NCBI RefSeq assembly: GCF_002994745.2
Contig: NC_037090.1
Span: 26,463,501 to 26,527,500, forward strand
Direction of reading: 5' to 3'
DNA from: Rosa chinensis
Taxonomy: Eukaryota > Streptophyta > Magnoliopsida > Rosales > Rosaceae
Length of the DNA: 64,000 nucleotides
Shown piece after piece: positions 24,421-34,933 of the stretch. The notes below the pieces were generated by a model that was given only the letters and a program-made list of their open reading frames with translations, was not told the origin of the DNA and searched no databases. The stretch's first letter is position 1. Every line of letters begins with the position of its first letter. A program made the translations under genes and the position numbers.

Positions 24421-25347
24421 ATGGAACCACAAACCCAGCAACCAACCGAGGATGGAGGAAGCAACAAAGCAGCCGGGAGTAGTGCTAACATGCTTTGCAG
24501 GCGGAGCAGTACTAGGTGGACTCCCACTACAGATCAGATAAGAATCCTCAAGGAGCTTTACTACAACAAGGGAGTTAGGTCCCCAACTGTAGAGCAGATT
24601 CAGAGGATCTGTCTCCAGCTGAAACGGTACGGAAAGATCGAGGGCAAGAACGTCTTTTATTGGTTCGGGAACCACAAGGCTCGGGAGAGGCAGAAGAAGA
24701 GGTTCACTTCGGATGTTCATGTGCCTATGCAAAGATCAGGGCTCGTTGGTAATGGTAATGGTAATGGTAATGGTAATGGTAATGGTACCAATTAGAAACC
24801 TAAGGATCAGTATATTAACTTTGGATCTTCTGCATCTGCTTCTGCTTCTTCAGCTGGTGTGATTGCTTTTAACAGGCAGATGGGGAACTATGGTGGTTAT
24901 GGATCTATGAACATGGAGAAGAGTTTTAGGGATTGTTCAATCTCAGCTGGAGGGGGAACTAGTTCTACTGGTGTTGGTGGATCCATTAGTCACAATTTTG
25001 GGTCATGGGTCAGCTGCAGTGTTGACCCATATTCCTCCTCATCCTACACTACTAGTACTAGTACTACTTTCTTTGGCTTGAATGAAGAATAAACTTTCAT
25101 GGAACAACAAGGAGAAGATTACCAGGAGATTGAAACCTTTTCACTGTTCCCCATGCACGGTGAGGACATCTTTGGCAACATGAAGACTACTTCCGAGGGA
25201 TGTGGCGGCTACAACGATGGCTCTCGCACTTCCCTTGAGCTAAGCCTTAACTCCTACGGCTCGACCTTATTTTCCCGCGAAGGTGTTTTCTCTGCGAGAG
25301 AAGAGACAGAGCTCAAAAAATTTTCCAGAGCCGCTAACTCAGCTTAG
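24421..25347 (+). pseudogene. WUS: Intronless WUSCHEL homeobox retrocopy inside the Gypsy element
   Basis: One continuous plus-strand frame of 308 codons plus stop is broken by only two nonsense codons (TAG at codon 125, TAA at codon 224). Residues 28-94 form a WUSCHEL-type homeodomain ([41 protein letters not shown]). A WUS-box (TFSLFPMH, 239-246) and a C-terminal EAR-like motif (LELSLN, 272-277) follow. WUSCHEL is the stem-cell-promoting transcription factor of the shoot apex. Plant WUS genes have introns, and none is present here, so this looks like a reverse-transcribed copy. The usual Gln of the WFQNH motif is Gly at 83. A hexanucleotide repeat encodes GNGNGN (110-121). After LNSYG the frame continues into retroelement sequence. 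A TATA-like box and leader precede the ATG. Confidence 0.88.
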
Positions 25348-25422
25348 TATAATGAAGTGTTGCCCCCCTAGTGTTGCTAGGCGTGGCGAAGAAATGATTA
25401 TAGACCTCAAAAACAAGCCTTC

Positions 25423-26490
25423 ATGAATGGGCTTCGTGAGAGTAGGAACACTAGAATTGTCCCCCTTGTCTTATGCGAAGAAACTGTCTACCGGATTTTG
25501 ATATGGGATAGTAGGCAGTTTATGGCAGACAAGTCAGGAGATAATCCGGGCATATCTTCATATTTCTCCGCAAAACAATCCTTATATTCCCTCAATAAAT
25601 TGATGAGCCCCTGTTTTTCATTAGGCTCTAATTTTGCGCTTATTGCCACTTCCATTGGCTTCGCCTCACTGCCCAAATTTACCTTTTTTGTAGGATCTCT
25701 AAACTTTGGCGGTGTTTCATCCAATGCTGCTAGAGCTAATCGGATAGGCTCTTCTTCCTCCTCCTGATCGGAGAATTCTTCGTCGATGTATTCCAATGTC
25801 GCTACTTGTGCATAGGTCTTTTTTTGATCAAATATGAAGACAATCTATCATATAAAGAATGAAAGGCTGCTACCTCTTCCTCCCTGAGGTCATGATCCAT
25901 TAATTAAAACTTGGAGATGGCACCGCATGTCAAGGCCTTTCGAGGTAATTTTGCGACCGCGAGCCCCCATTGTGCCAATTCAGAGGCCATCACCCCTGTG
26001 GGGAGGCCCTTACCATTAATATCAATGACCTGTAAAGGAGAGATTGGTTTTAGGTAGTACCTTGAGTCCACGTAGCTGGCGGACACTGAAAAAGGTCGCG
26101 GGTCTGCTTTGACAATTTTCTCCTTGTCCGCGACTCTATCCCATATGATTAGCTCTTGATGAAGGGTGGATGGGACACAATAACTCTGGTGGATCCAGTC
26201 GCGGCCCAGAATTGCGCTATATGCCGCATAGCAATCTTCTATTTGTTGATCCCTAGCAGATGCATGGTTCTGGTGGTCAAGACGTTGACTGCAGCGCCTG
26301 TGTCTACCATGATCTTGTTAACCTTGATGCCGTTCACATCGGCTGTGATATACAGGCCTCATGTGTTGCGCCATTGCTGGCGTTGGCTTGCTAAAACTCA
26401 TGTCCTGGTCTCTCACATCGATGTCTGTAGCCTCTGCTGCTTCGACCTCTTTCGGGAGAGATGACACCGCTGAGGTGATCTCGAACGCAA
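25423..26490 (-). pseudogene. Gypsy protease and start of reverse transcriptase
   Basis: The minus strand encodes a retropepsin core (KIMVDTGAAVNVL, near 26285-26325) followed downstream by an acidic linker (DEEFSDQEEEEE). Then comes the entry of the Ty3/Gypsy RT region (LINLLREYKDCFAEKYEDMPG, 25560-25625). There are stops within the protease segment, and the RT is cut off soon after the MPGL motif, before the catalytic residues. The order protease-RT agrees with the element's minus orientation. The 26490 end is a junction with a Copia remnant. Confidence 0.8.
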
Positions 26491-29190
26491 GGTGGTTGAA
26501 TAGGTCCACAAATATCATCTTGGATTCTTTGCAAGAATGGTATATTTTCTTTAGTGTCCTTTGCATAGGATGGTCTCAATCCTAATTTTGCTAAAGAGCA
26601 GGCTTTGCAGAAGGAATGATGGGCTTTAGAAGCAACCAATGAGGATTTTGGTTGAGCCATGAAATCACAATTGACTTTAGAAGTAGAAGGAGGAGTCAAA
26701 GAATGGTCCATGGCATCAAATCCATGTTGTTGCCGTAGAGGGTAGACGACGCCGACCTTAAGTGGCCAGTCTTGCACAGTCTTGGCGCCGTGAGGTGTAA
26801 GTGCATCTCCTCGAACCAATTTTTGGTTCTTACTTCTCTTCGTTCTGAAGAATGGATGTCCGTGTGAAGTCTTTAATATACGGATCATCATGTCACTACC
26901 TGGATGTCCCAAACGGTCATGCCAAAGCCTATATGTGTCGGAATCCCATAAATCATCTCTCATAACATGAGTAGATTCAATTATTCAAATAGTGGTTACA
27001 TACAACCCACTAGATCGACACATAAGTTTCTCTAAGACTCTTTTATGTCCGTAGTCATTAAAGGTGATGCAGACGAACTCTTGTCCATTCTCACAATGTG
27101 TTTCCACATGAAAACCATTGGCTCTTATATCTTTGAAGTAATAAAGTTAGAAAAATATGTCCAAGACATGAGATAAAATAAATCAACATTTTATTAGTAA
27201 TAGCCAATGATTACATCAAAGTTTCCAAAGTCTAATCCAAAGTAAAAATCAAATTTAGACAAATCGTAGTCACTCTATCCGTTTGGTAACTCCAATCAAA
27301 TATGACCAGGGAAGTAGAGAGAGATGTCGGTGGAGCGTGGCTCTCTTAAGTGCCACTAATCTCAATTACTTTCCTAGACATAATACTTCATTGGATGCGC
27401 CACATGAGAAAGAGTTAATACAATTGTCATTTATTGACTAAGGCATATTGCCATTACATAATTCTTGGAAATATAAAAGACTATACTAATGAAATCTGCG
27501 GTATTTTGTCTATCGCCAGATTTAAAGTCTTCCATAGCTCGATATCTTGATCACCATTGATCAGGTACTCCATAAAATACCATGAAGAGCATGCTCTCTT
27601 GATTGAGATGTATTGACACAATACATATGGTCCCTAGGAACAATGGCGTTGGAATAGTGCTACCATGGCCAAAAGTGGCTCCATGGTGTCCAATCCTTAT
27701 ACCCTCAATGTCATGACTCCTATGGTCATGTTAGGATTTTCTCAATCAATTGTTCTTATGTGATTTTCCACAATCATGCATCAATGATCTAATGCGGAGA
27801 GCTTCCGAATAATATTTCATAATTCTTTCAAAGTTTAGAGAAGCGTATATTATTCTATCATGCTTCTAAGTTCGGAAAATCGTGAACGTTACTAAAACGT
27901 TCACGAGGCGCAACCCAAAGGTTCTTAGCGGTATCCTCATTCATGTACTCAAACTGGAGGGCCATCTCCATGTGGCGCTTCATCAGGGTAGATGCCCTGG
28001 AATTATCTATCTCAGTTTGAGCGCCTTGAGTGGTTCCTTTAGACTAAGACTCCTGGATTGTAGGAAATAAATAAAGGGCAATTAGGTGGAGCTCAACATT
28101 ATGAGCCCACATGAAAATATCCCGTGCCCGTAGAATCCAATGGAGTAAAATCGAGCTCGTTCAAGTCTGACATCCAAGAAAGAAAAGCAAGTATGTATTT
28201 AGTTTCGGAGTCAATGCTTCCACGAAAACCAATATAAGATTTCTGAGCCTTAATGCTACCAAGAAATCGATTTCCAAGAATTTTTGGATCAGACCGAAAC
28301 AATGATGTTTATATGGTCATAAATCAATGCTTATGGACGCTCTTAGTCTGAAGCTTACGAACACTCTTAGTCCGTAATATTTCAATGCTCACGAACACTC
28401 TTAGTTCGTATTTTACGAATGCTCTTAGTTCGTATAACGTGAATCCCCACGATTCAGCTTTTTATAGAATAGAAACCACTTTATAAGAAAGGTGGGATGT
28501 AGAAGAAGGGAGGTTGCAAGTCCCTGAGAAAAATAAAGGAGGAATTTAAATTTCAAAAGAAGGAACTTTAATTTAAAACTTATTTGTTGAAATTCAGAGC
28601 AGATTTGTATCTGAATAGCTCTCACTTCGATTGATGTGCTGGTCTCAAAAGACTCCAAAAAGGCTGCAATTTGGAGGTCAGATATAAGAGATAGAGATGA
28701 ACAACTTTGATGAAGGAAAGATTTTGATCTGAGGTCCCGATCAAGACGTTTCAGGGCGTGCAAGCAGGCTAATATGCACATGAACGAGCGTATTGCTGTG
28801 CTACAGGGGCAGTAGGCGGCACACGGGGGCTGCAGGGGCTGCGTACAGCTCAGGGACGAGCAGGTGGGCAGCAGCGGCTAGGCTAGCTCGGGCTAGGTGT
28901 AGCGGTGGAAAAGGTGATGTTGAAGAGAATTTCGGTATTTGAATTTTTGTGGTTAGAACTCGTGTTGATAACGTGTTTAAGTATGAGAGTTTTGAGAGAA
29001 TTGGATGAGAGAATTGTATATCATTATTGATAATAGGAGCCCTATATATAGAGATTACAAAGTACATGTTCTAATGTTACAAGGAAAACTAATCCGAGTA
29101 GGACTACTAATTCTAGAACCTTTTCTCCTATTACAACCATGAAACTACTTCTAGTTTGAATAGGCACACAAAACTAATTTTCTTTCAACA
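26490..29190 (-). mobile_element. Truncated Ty1/Copia element nested in the Gypsy element
   Basis: It consists of a 5' LTR (28974-29190, TG...CA, 217 bp), a degenerate gag region (about 27800-28300), and the GAG-pre-integrase domain with HDRLGHPG near 26915 and CKACSLAKLG near 26600. It stops at the start of the integrase (CGPIQPPC, about 26490), where it joins Gypsy protease sequence. Its 3' half and the rest of the Gypsy gag are missing, so one deletion probably removed both. It is non-functional. Confidence 0.8.
28974..29190 (-). repeat. Copia 5' LTR (nested element)
   Basis: Plus-strand TGTTTAAG to CTTTCAACA, with a TATA-like CCTATATATAG at 29040-29050. It resembles the short LTRs of the element at 39636-46404 in length and layout, with a CGTTATCA-type sequence next to the internal side. 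Confidence 0.75.
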
Positions 29191-29460
29191 GTCTGGACTT
29201 TGATTATATAGATCTCTTGTACCCCATGCCACGTCCACCATGTTGATGCCGGTGTCTGGGAAAGGATCTAGATCCACTAACGCTGCTGTTGTTGTCAACG
29301 CCTCTACCGAGATCGTGAACTCATCATGCCGTCGGCGGTCCTCCGTCAGGGCTTTTTCCATCTTCTCATGGTATGAGGCAGAATTCTGTTGAAGGATATT
29401 AAGCCGCTCTTCTATGGTCGCATTCTCTGGAACGGGAATAGGCACAAAGTCAATGGTTGT
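29191..29460 (-). pseudogene. Gypsy gag N-terminal fragment
   Basis: The minus-strand frame beginning near 29445 reads a Pro-rich start and a helical stretch (NATIEERLNILQQN, EKMEKALTEDRRRHDE). It is broken at 29190 by the Copia insertion. The position directly downstream of the 5' LTR and leader fits gag. There is no zinc knuckle because the rest is deleted. Confidence 0.55.
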
Positions 29461-29789
29461 AACCGCGCTCGCGGCTACCTAAGTGATACCAGACTCATTG
29501 CCATCCTCATTAGGCTGGGCGGCAGGAACTTTCTCGGCTTCAGTAGTAGGCTGTTGATTTCCTCCTTGCTCGATTGTCTTCTCGGTCGATGGCGGATTAA
29601 GGGAAAATCTCTAGATTACCAGTTCTTCAGAAAGACCACGACAGTCTACACGCGAGTGTGGTCTGTAACTGGAGGTCTTATGTTTCGGGCAGTTAACGTA
29701 AACCTTTTGATAAGGGTTTGCGCTTGACTTCCCAATGGCTGCGATCGCGAAGAAACATTATGCAGTAAGTCCCACTGGGCGTGCCAAAA

Positions 29790-30779
29790 TGCTTGGCTCC
29801 AGTTTTGTTGCAGCTGGTCAACAGTCTCTTTTCTACAAGGGCATGGCATCACCGTTCGTGTGCGGTCGTCAGGGGTGTCCCTTGACTTGACTTCTTTTGA
29901 GTAATTGTGGATGAGGAGAGCACCAATCTCGTCGCGGGATTCTTTGTGCCTCGTGGTGAGGACTTTTGCTAACCTTCTTCAAAATCACACAATCGATACT
30001 CGACGTCATAGATGAGCAAAGCGAAAATCACTGGAAAGTGGGGAGAACTTGCTAAAGCGTGACTTTAGCTTGGCTGGTTTGCGAGTGCGTTACCCTTGCT
30101 TAGCTGGTTTAGTAACCGTTGTGGTCGCGGTACTACAGTCGGCTCCAGAGGAGACTATGACTGAAGCACGTTGACAGAGGGTTTGGTGGCACTGACAGTA
30201 GGCTCCTGAGGATTCTGGGACTGGAGTGTGGTCACCGGTAAGAGAATTGGAGGGATACTCTGGAGAGACTTGAGTAGTCGTAGAGATTAGTTGATGAATT
30301 GAGTGTTCTTACTTCATCGTAGCCTCTATATATAGGCTACCAAGCCATAGTGGTTGGCCTTAAACAAATCATGATGGGTTAAGCACTTAAGCACTAATGG
30401 AATTGTTAGGTTTAAGCACTTAAACACTAATGGAATTGTTAGGTTGAAGCACTTAAACACTAATGAAATTGTTAGGTTTAAGCAATTAAACACTAATGGA
30501 ATTGTGATAGGTTTTCCAATTAAACCACCATGAAATGTAGTTGAATGCTTCCCCACGTGCATGCCGTATTCCTTAATTGAATGGAGTATGAATATTTGCA
30601 TGGGCGTGCCTTTTCTTGCAGCTTGCATAATCTTCCATAATTCTGCATGTAGGCTTTATTTAGCCTCTAAATAATATATTTCGAACTTGTCGATAATATA
30701 TAGCTTGAGCCACTGACATTGGCTCAATTTCTTCAAGACACGCCTTGTCAGGTCAAAATGCTCATTTTGGGTTCAAACA
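29790..30779 (-). repeat. Gypsy 5' LTR (990 bp)
   Basis: Matches the 3' LTR end to end but is longer. It keeps about 130 bp (29880-30010) missing from the other LTR and has four instead of two copies of the roughly 31-bp unit (30363-30505). The TATA box CTATATATAG is at 30326-30335 on the opposite strand. Confidence 0.9.
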
Positions 30780-31529
30780 ACTGGGGCACGGATGGATATA
30801 TCAAAACATACAAAATCTCTAAATAAAATTTCTACCTATTAACTTGATTATTGTCATCGATGTGATTTCATAGTTTAAAATCGTTTCAAAACAGTATCCT
30901 TATCTATATTAGTAAAATATTTTCTCAGTATATAAAATCTAGCAATCATTTAACAGAATGCAATAATATTTAATTTTCTTTTAAATGAATATATTAAGTA
31001 AAGAAAAACATCTATAATTATTTCATAAAAAAACTTTTATAATTAACTAAGCATAAAACAGTAAGAACTAGAAACAAACAACAACAAAAATTCAAAAAGG
31101 AAAAAGTTACTTCAAGAATGTGAAGTGATCCATTCATAATTTCAACAACACAACACACAACATACCAGAAAAAAAAATAGTAATGCTGCTAAAGAGAATT
31201 GAACCCTAGACCTCCTTACTAGCAAAAACAAATCTCAACCGCTACACCAAGCTAGCACTTAGTGATCAAAGGTAACTAAATTTTATTTGTATGTTAAAAA
31301 GTCAATGGGTCACAGGACCCACTGTGACCCTATGTGGCTCCGCCTCTGGTGACTGAGATTTAGAGCTAAAGCTGAGAGCTTGATTTTGCTCGAGCTCCCA
31401 AGCACACGTGGTGAACTGGGTCTTCTCCACCTTCGTTGCTGGGAGAATTTCAATGAGTCCCTTTTTTAAGTTGGGCTTGTGTAGCAATCTATACTGTGTG
31501 CTTTGATTTTGCAGTGAATTATTTCGTCT

Positions 31530-31725
31530 TGGTTTTGGTGTTGAGATCGATTGAACCGAACATCAGGGCCTTGTGCGGAAAGTCTTCATCGATTAGAAAG
31601 CCCAAAGTAGTAGGCCCAAATCCACATGAACATTGAGGTGAATTGTTATTGGCAGTGTGAATTGTAAGAGCATGTGATAGTAGGATTGAGCGCAAGTTTG
31701 TATTCTAAGCTCAACCGTTTTCAAA
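31530..31725 (+). repeat. Direct repeat, left copy (partner 34442-34640)
   Basis: About 195 bp, including GATTGAACCGAACATCA and AAAGCCCAAAGTAGTAGGCC, shared with 34442-34640 in the same orientation with few differences. The ends are not TG/CA, so this is not an obvious LTR pair. Confidence 0.85.
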
Positions 31726-34441
31726 GGAGTGGGCTACAATGAACCAACTAAAATGTAGACCAAGGGGACCCCAGTGACATGGACAGATTACCTCCTCACG
31801 AATTGGTTACTTTGTGTTGACCGTGAACTGACCGTTAACTGTAAATGTTTTGCCGTCATGGTGAAACAAGCGGGGGCTAATGGTATTTTCGCTGTGAAAA
31901 TATCTCCATACACAGCTCCATTGAGGTGATCTTCCTCACAAAGATCTGCCCTTATCGATATCTCTTCCCCTTAGAGCTGAGTAAAAGCAGAGCTGATTAA
32001 AAGCAGAGAGAGCAAAGCTATCCCTTCATCAGTCAATCATCAATAAGGCTAAATACTGCCTAATCTGGGTGGCTCATCGTTGTTATGTAGATGGATAATG
32101 ATTTTTGTTATTCAATTTGATTTTGGTTGGAGAAGAGAAGAGATATGGTTTGGCAGCTGTATCGGTAAGGTAATGACGACAATGGTTAGTTGGAACTCGA
32201 AAGCCTCACCTCACTACGACAGAGCAACTTCGATGGTACGGGTTCGTCCCCATATTCTTTAAAATCCTTTACTTTTTGGATGTTTTTATAGGTTCATCAA
32301 TCAAATATGTAGTTTGATTTGGTAGTGTTGATTTCAAATGTTGGAATATTGGGATTGCGAACAAGAATATGATTTCTGAGCAAGTAAACTGAAATCTTTG
32401 TAGCAATAGAGGCAAGCCGATCTAACCTTTTGTGTTTATGCCCATGTAATCCAGGAGTTGATAGAGTTAATATATTGATGTGAACCCCCGAATTAGAGAA
32501 GTCCGCTTCGTCAAGGGGATTGTATCTCCTAGCCTTACTAATACTGGGCCTTGTTGTAGAAAATATTAAACAAGTTCACAAGTTTGAAGCACTCCTGCGA
32601 ACAATCGTTCCTGCAATCTGATCTGAACTCAACCATCTAGTAGTCTCTATCTTTCCATTTGGGTTTTATTTTTGTGTTGAATATACTCCCCTTGTGCTAT
32701 TCTGACAGTAATGAAATTAGTGGTTGTCTGACATCCGGTTCTTACCATTTATTTATTGTAGGAATTGTTGGTTTGGGTGGTTTCCTGTGGTGGGCACCAA
32801 GCATGACTAGTTAATTGTTTGGTTATTAAAGTTAATTATTGAATTTGTAACCGGTATTTGTTCCTGCTTGGAGAACACAATATTGTTGCTTTGGTGATTA
32901 AATTTCCATGTTATCACTACCCTGTAGATAGTTGGTTCCAACCTACACCCCCAAGAAAGCAAATAGTCATTTGAAAGCATCCTCAAGTGAAACAAACATT
33001 TTAGATTCATTCGGCCAGGTTTAGAAAATTTCATATTGCGTATAATCGGTTCGGATGTTAGTTTCATATACAACAGCTGAGTGTTGTAATTGTAATTACG
33101 GCGGGAAAATGATAATCCACTCATACATGTGTACAGTGAAACTGTGGGGGTAAAGTAATCTAAATCCATATTACTTGGAGTAATTACACTTACAAGTATA
33201 GTTAACGTGTTGCTAAATTAGGGTGTGGGGACATTTACCAAAATGATGACAATGGGTATCATGGATATGAAAATGGATAATAGAAAGTTTGTTGAGAAGG
33301 TGAATAGCGAAATTAAATGATGAGGCCGAATTTATGGTTACTTTCATATAATGATGCAGCAAGTAATATAGACACGTACTCCTGAGTTTATGAAAATATA
33401 GGTAGCTACCTAGATTGCATTTCGTTATTGTGTATAGCAAGATGAGTGAAACTATCTTTACGTTTAACATTATAGTTTGGTTTATTTTTGTCTATGTACT
33501 AAGCATTTCTGGAATTTTTCAGGGGATCGCTTGGAAGACAAAGTAGACTTACTGTAAGAGAAAATAGTGGGGCGATTTACACATTCACCTTCATCTGTCA
33601 ACCTTGCTGTGAAGTGGAAGTGTCATTATGTTATAAGCAATCATATTAAGAATGTCTTCACATGATTAGAATGAAAAAGTTAATATGTTATGTGGTTATT
33701 CCTTATCTGGAAACCACAGGGAATGTTGTTTGCAGTTAATATAGGAAGCCTTCAGGTTGTCGGTAATCATCCTCCGATAAGAGGGAATAAAACCCTATAA
33801 CTGTAGCTGGCTTGTTGACAGTCCATATTGAATTTAACCGTGAGGAAGCTATTGTTATCCCTCAACATGCATCAAAGTCGGTGAATTAACCGTATATTAG
33901 TAGTTGAGATATGTTGCGTGTTTTGAACTGATATGAAAATGAAATGTTATCTGAATTGTTGAAATATATGTGTGTTGATTAATTATGGCTAGATTGGGAA
34001 TCTAGTGTTGCTGTACATGTAGGCGTGTAATATTTGAGTAGACAAATGAACTATCGTAGGACGTATTCAATTTTAGGAAATATATATGAACACACACTAG
34101 CAGTGGCTATGTTTGTACCATTTGGCCTTTATGTCACCCTATTTTACCTATATCTCCTCATAGGAATGTGCAGGCTACATTACATTTGTCCCATTGGAGA
34201 TCATTTGTAGTTGGCTCCACCAGTTGCATGTTTAGTAAAAGCATCAGTTGTATGTCTATAATTGTGTGTCACACTTGGCTGATATGTCTATTCCCTAGTA
34301 ACTAATATTATAAACATCAGATGTGACATACAAAAAGTTATATTCGATATGTTGAACCAATTATAAAAGTGAGGCAATGATTTATTTGATTGCAAGTAAT
34401 TTAGAAGTCGTTCAATATATAGGTAGTGTACATAAATTTTG

Positions 34442-34640
34442 GTATTGAGAGATTGAACCGAACATCATGGCCTTGAACGGAAAGTCTTCATCCGTTAGAA
34501 AGCCCAAAGTAGTAGGCCCAAATCCACAAGAACATTGAGGTGAATTGTTATTGGCAGTGTGAATTGTAAGAGCATTGATATTAGGATTGAGCGCAAGTTT
34601 GTATGCGTCAGTTCTAAGCTCAAACCGTTTTCAAAGTAGA
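34442..34640 (+). repeat. Direct repeat, right copy (partner 31530-31725)
   Basis: Same unit as at 31530. It is followed by a small hairpin (GTCGGCTCAAATTTC...GTTGAGCCGAC, 34651-34678). Confidence 0.85.
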
Positions 34641-34933
34641 CCAATCAGTCGGCTCAAATTTCAATAGGTTGAGCCGACATATTTATTTGAACCAAATTTT
34701 CGATACCACCCAGCATAGTTTCAACTCATTGTTTTTTAGCTTAAATAAGGACTTTTTTTTATTAAGTTTCCAGTGTTCTAAAAATCTTCAGCCGGGGCAG
34801 GCGCTGGCCATATATTAATCAAAATTTTTGAGATAAATCTGGCCAAAAAAAGAGTACACAAGCTTGCAAGGCAACTATGTTGGTTGTTGGATATTATTAA
34901 TGGGTATTCTTCCAACTTTGTTAAATACATGTG

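Larger units (their letters stand above)
21421..30779 (-). mobile_element. Ty3/Gypsy LTR retrotransposon with captured WUSCHEL copy
   Basis: Two related LTRs (21421-22211 and 29790-30779), each starting TG and ending CA, are flanked by the perfect 5-bp duplication ACTGG (21416-21420 and 30780-30784). Next to the left LTR, the minus strand has a polypurine tract (TCTAGGGGGCAA). Next to the right LTR it has TGGCACGCCCAGTGGGAC, a primer-binding-type sequence common in Tat-lineage Gypsy elements. In the minus direction the interior runs gag N-terminus, inserted Copia remnant, protease, start of reverse transcriptase, then antisense (plus-strand) gene material including a WUSCHEL copy, then the 3' LTR. 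Most of the RT, RNase H and integrase is missing, so it could only move in trans. Confidence 0.9.
30785..34930. other. Gene-poor stretch, no intact gene seen
   Basis: Contains only short open frames without recognisable domains. A pair of direct repeats (31530-31725 and 34442-34640) brackets most of it. The stretch at 31190-31360 contains a GGCGGAGCCACAT-type sequence (minus strand) often seen at the edges of plant repeats. The 33300-34400 part is A/T-rich. Confidence 0.5.
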
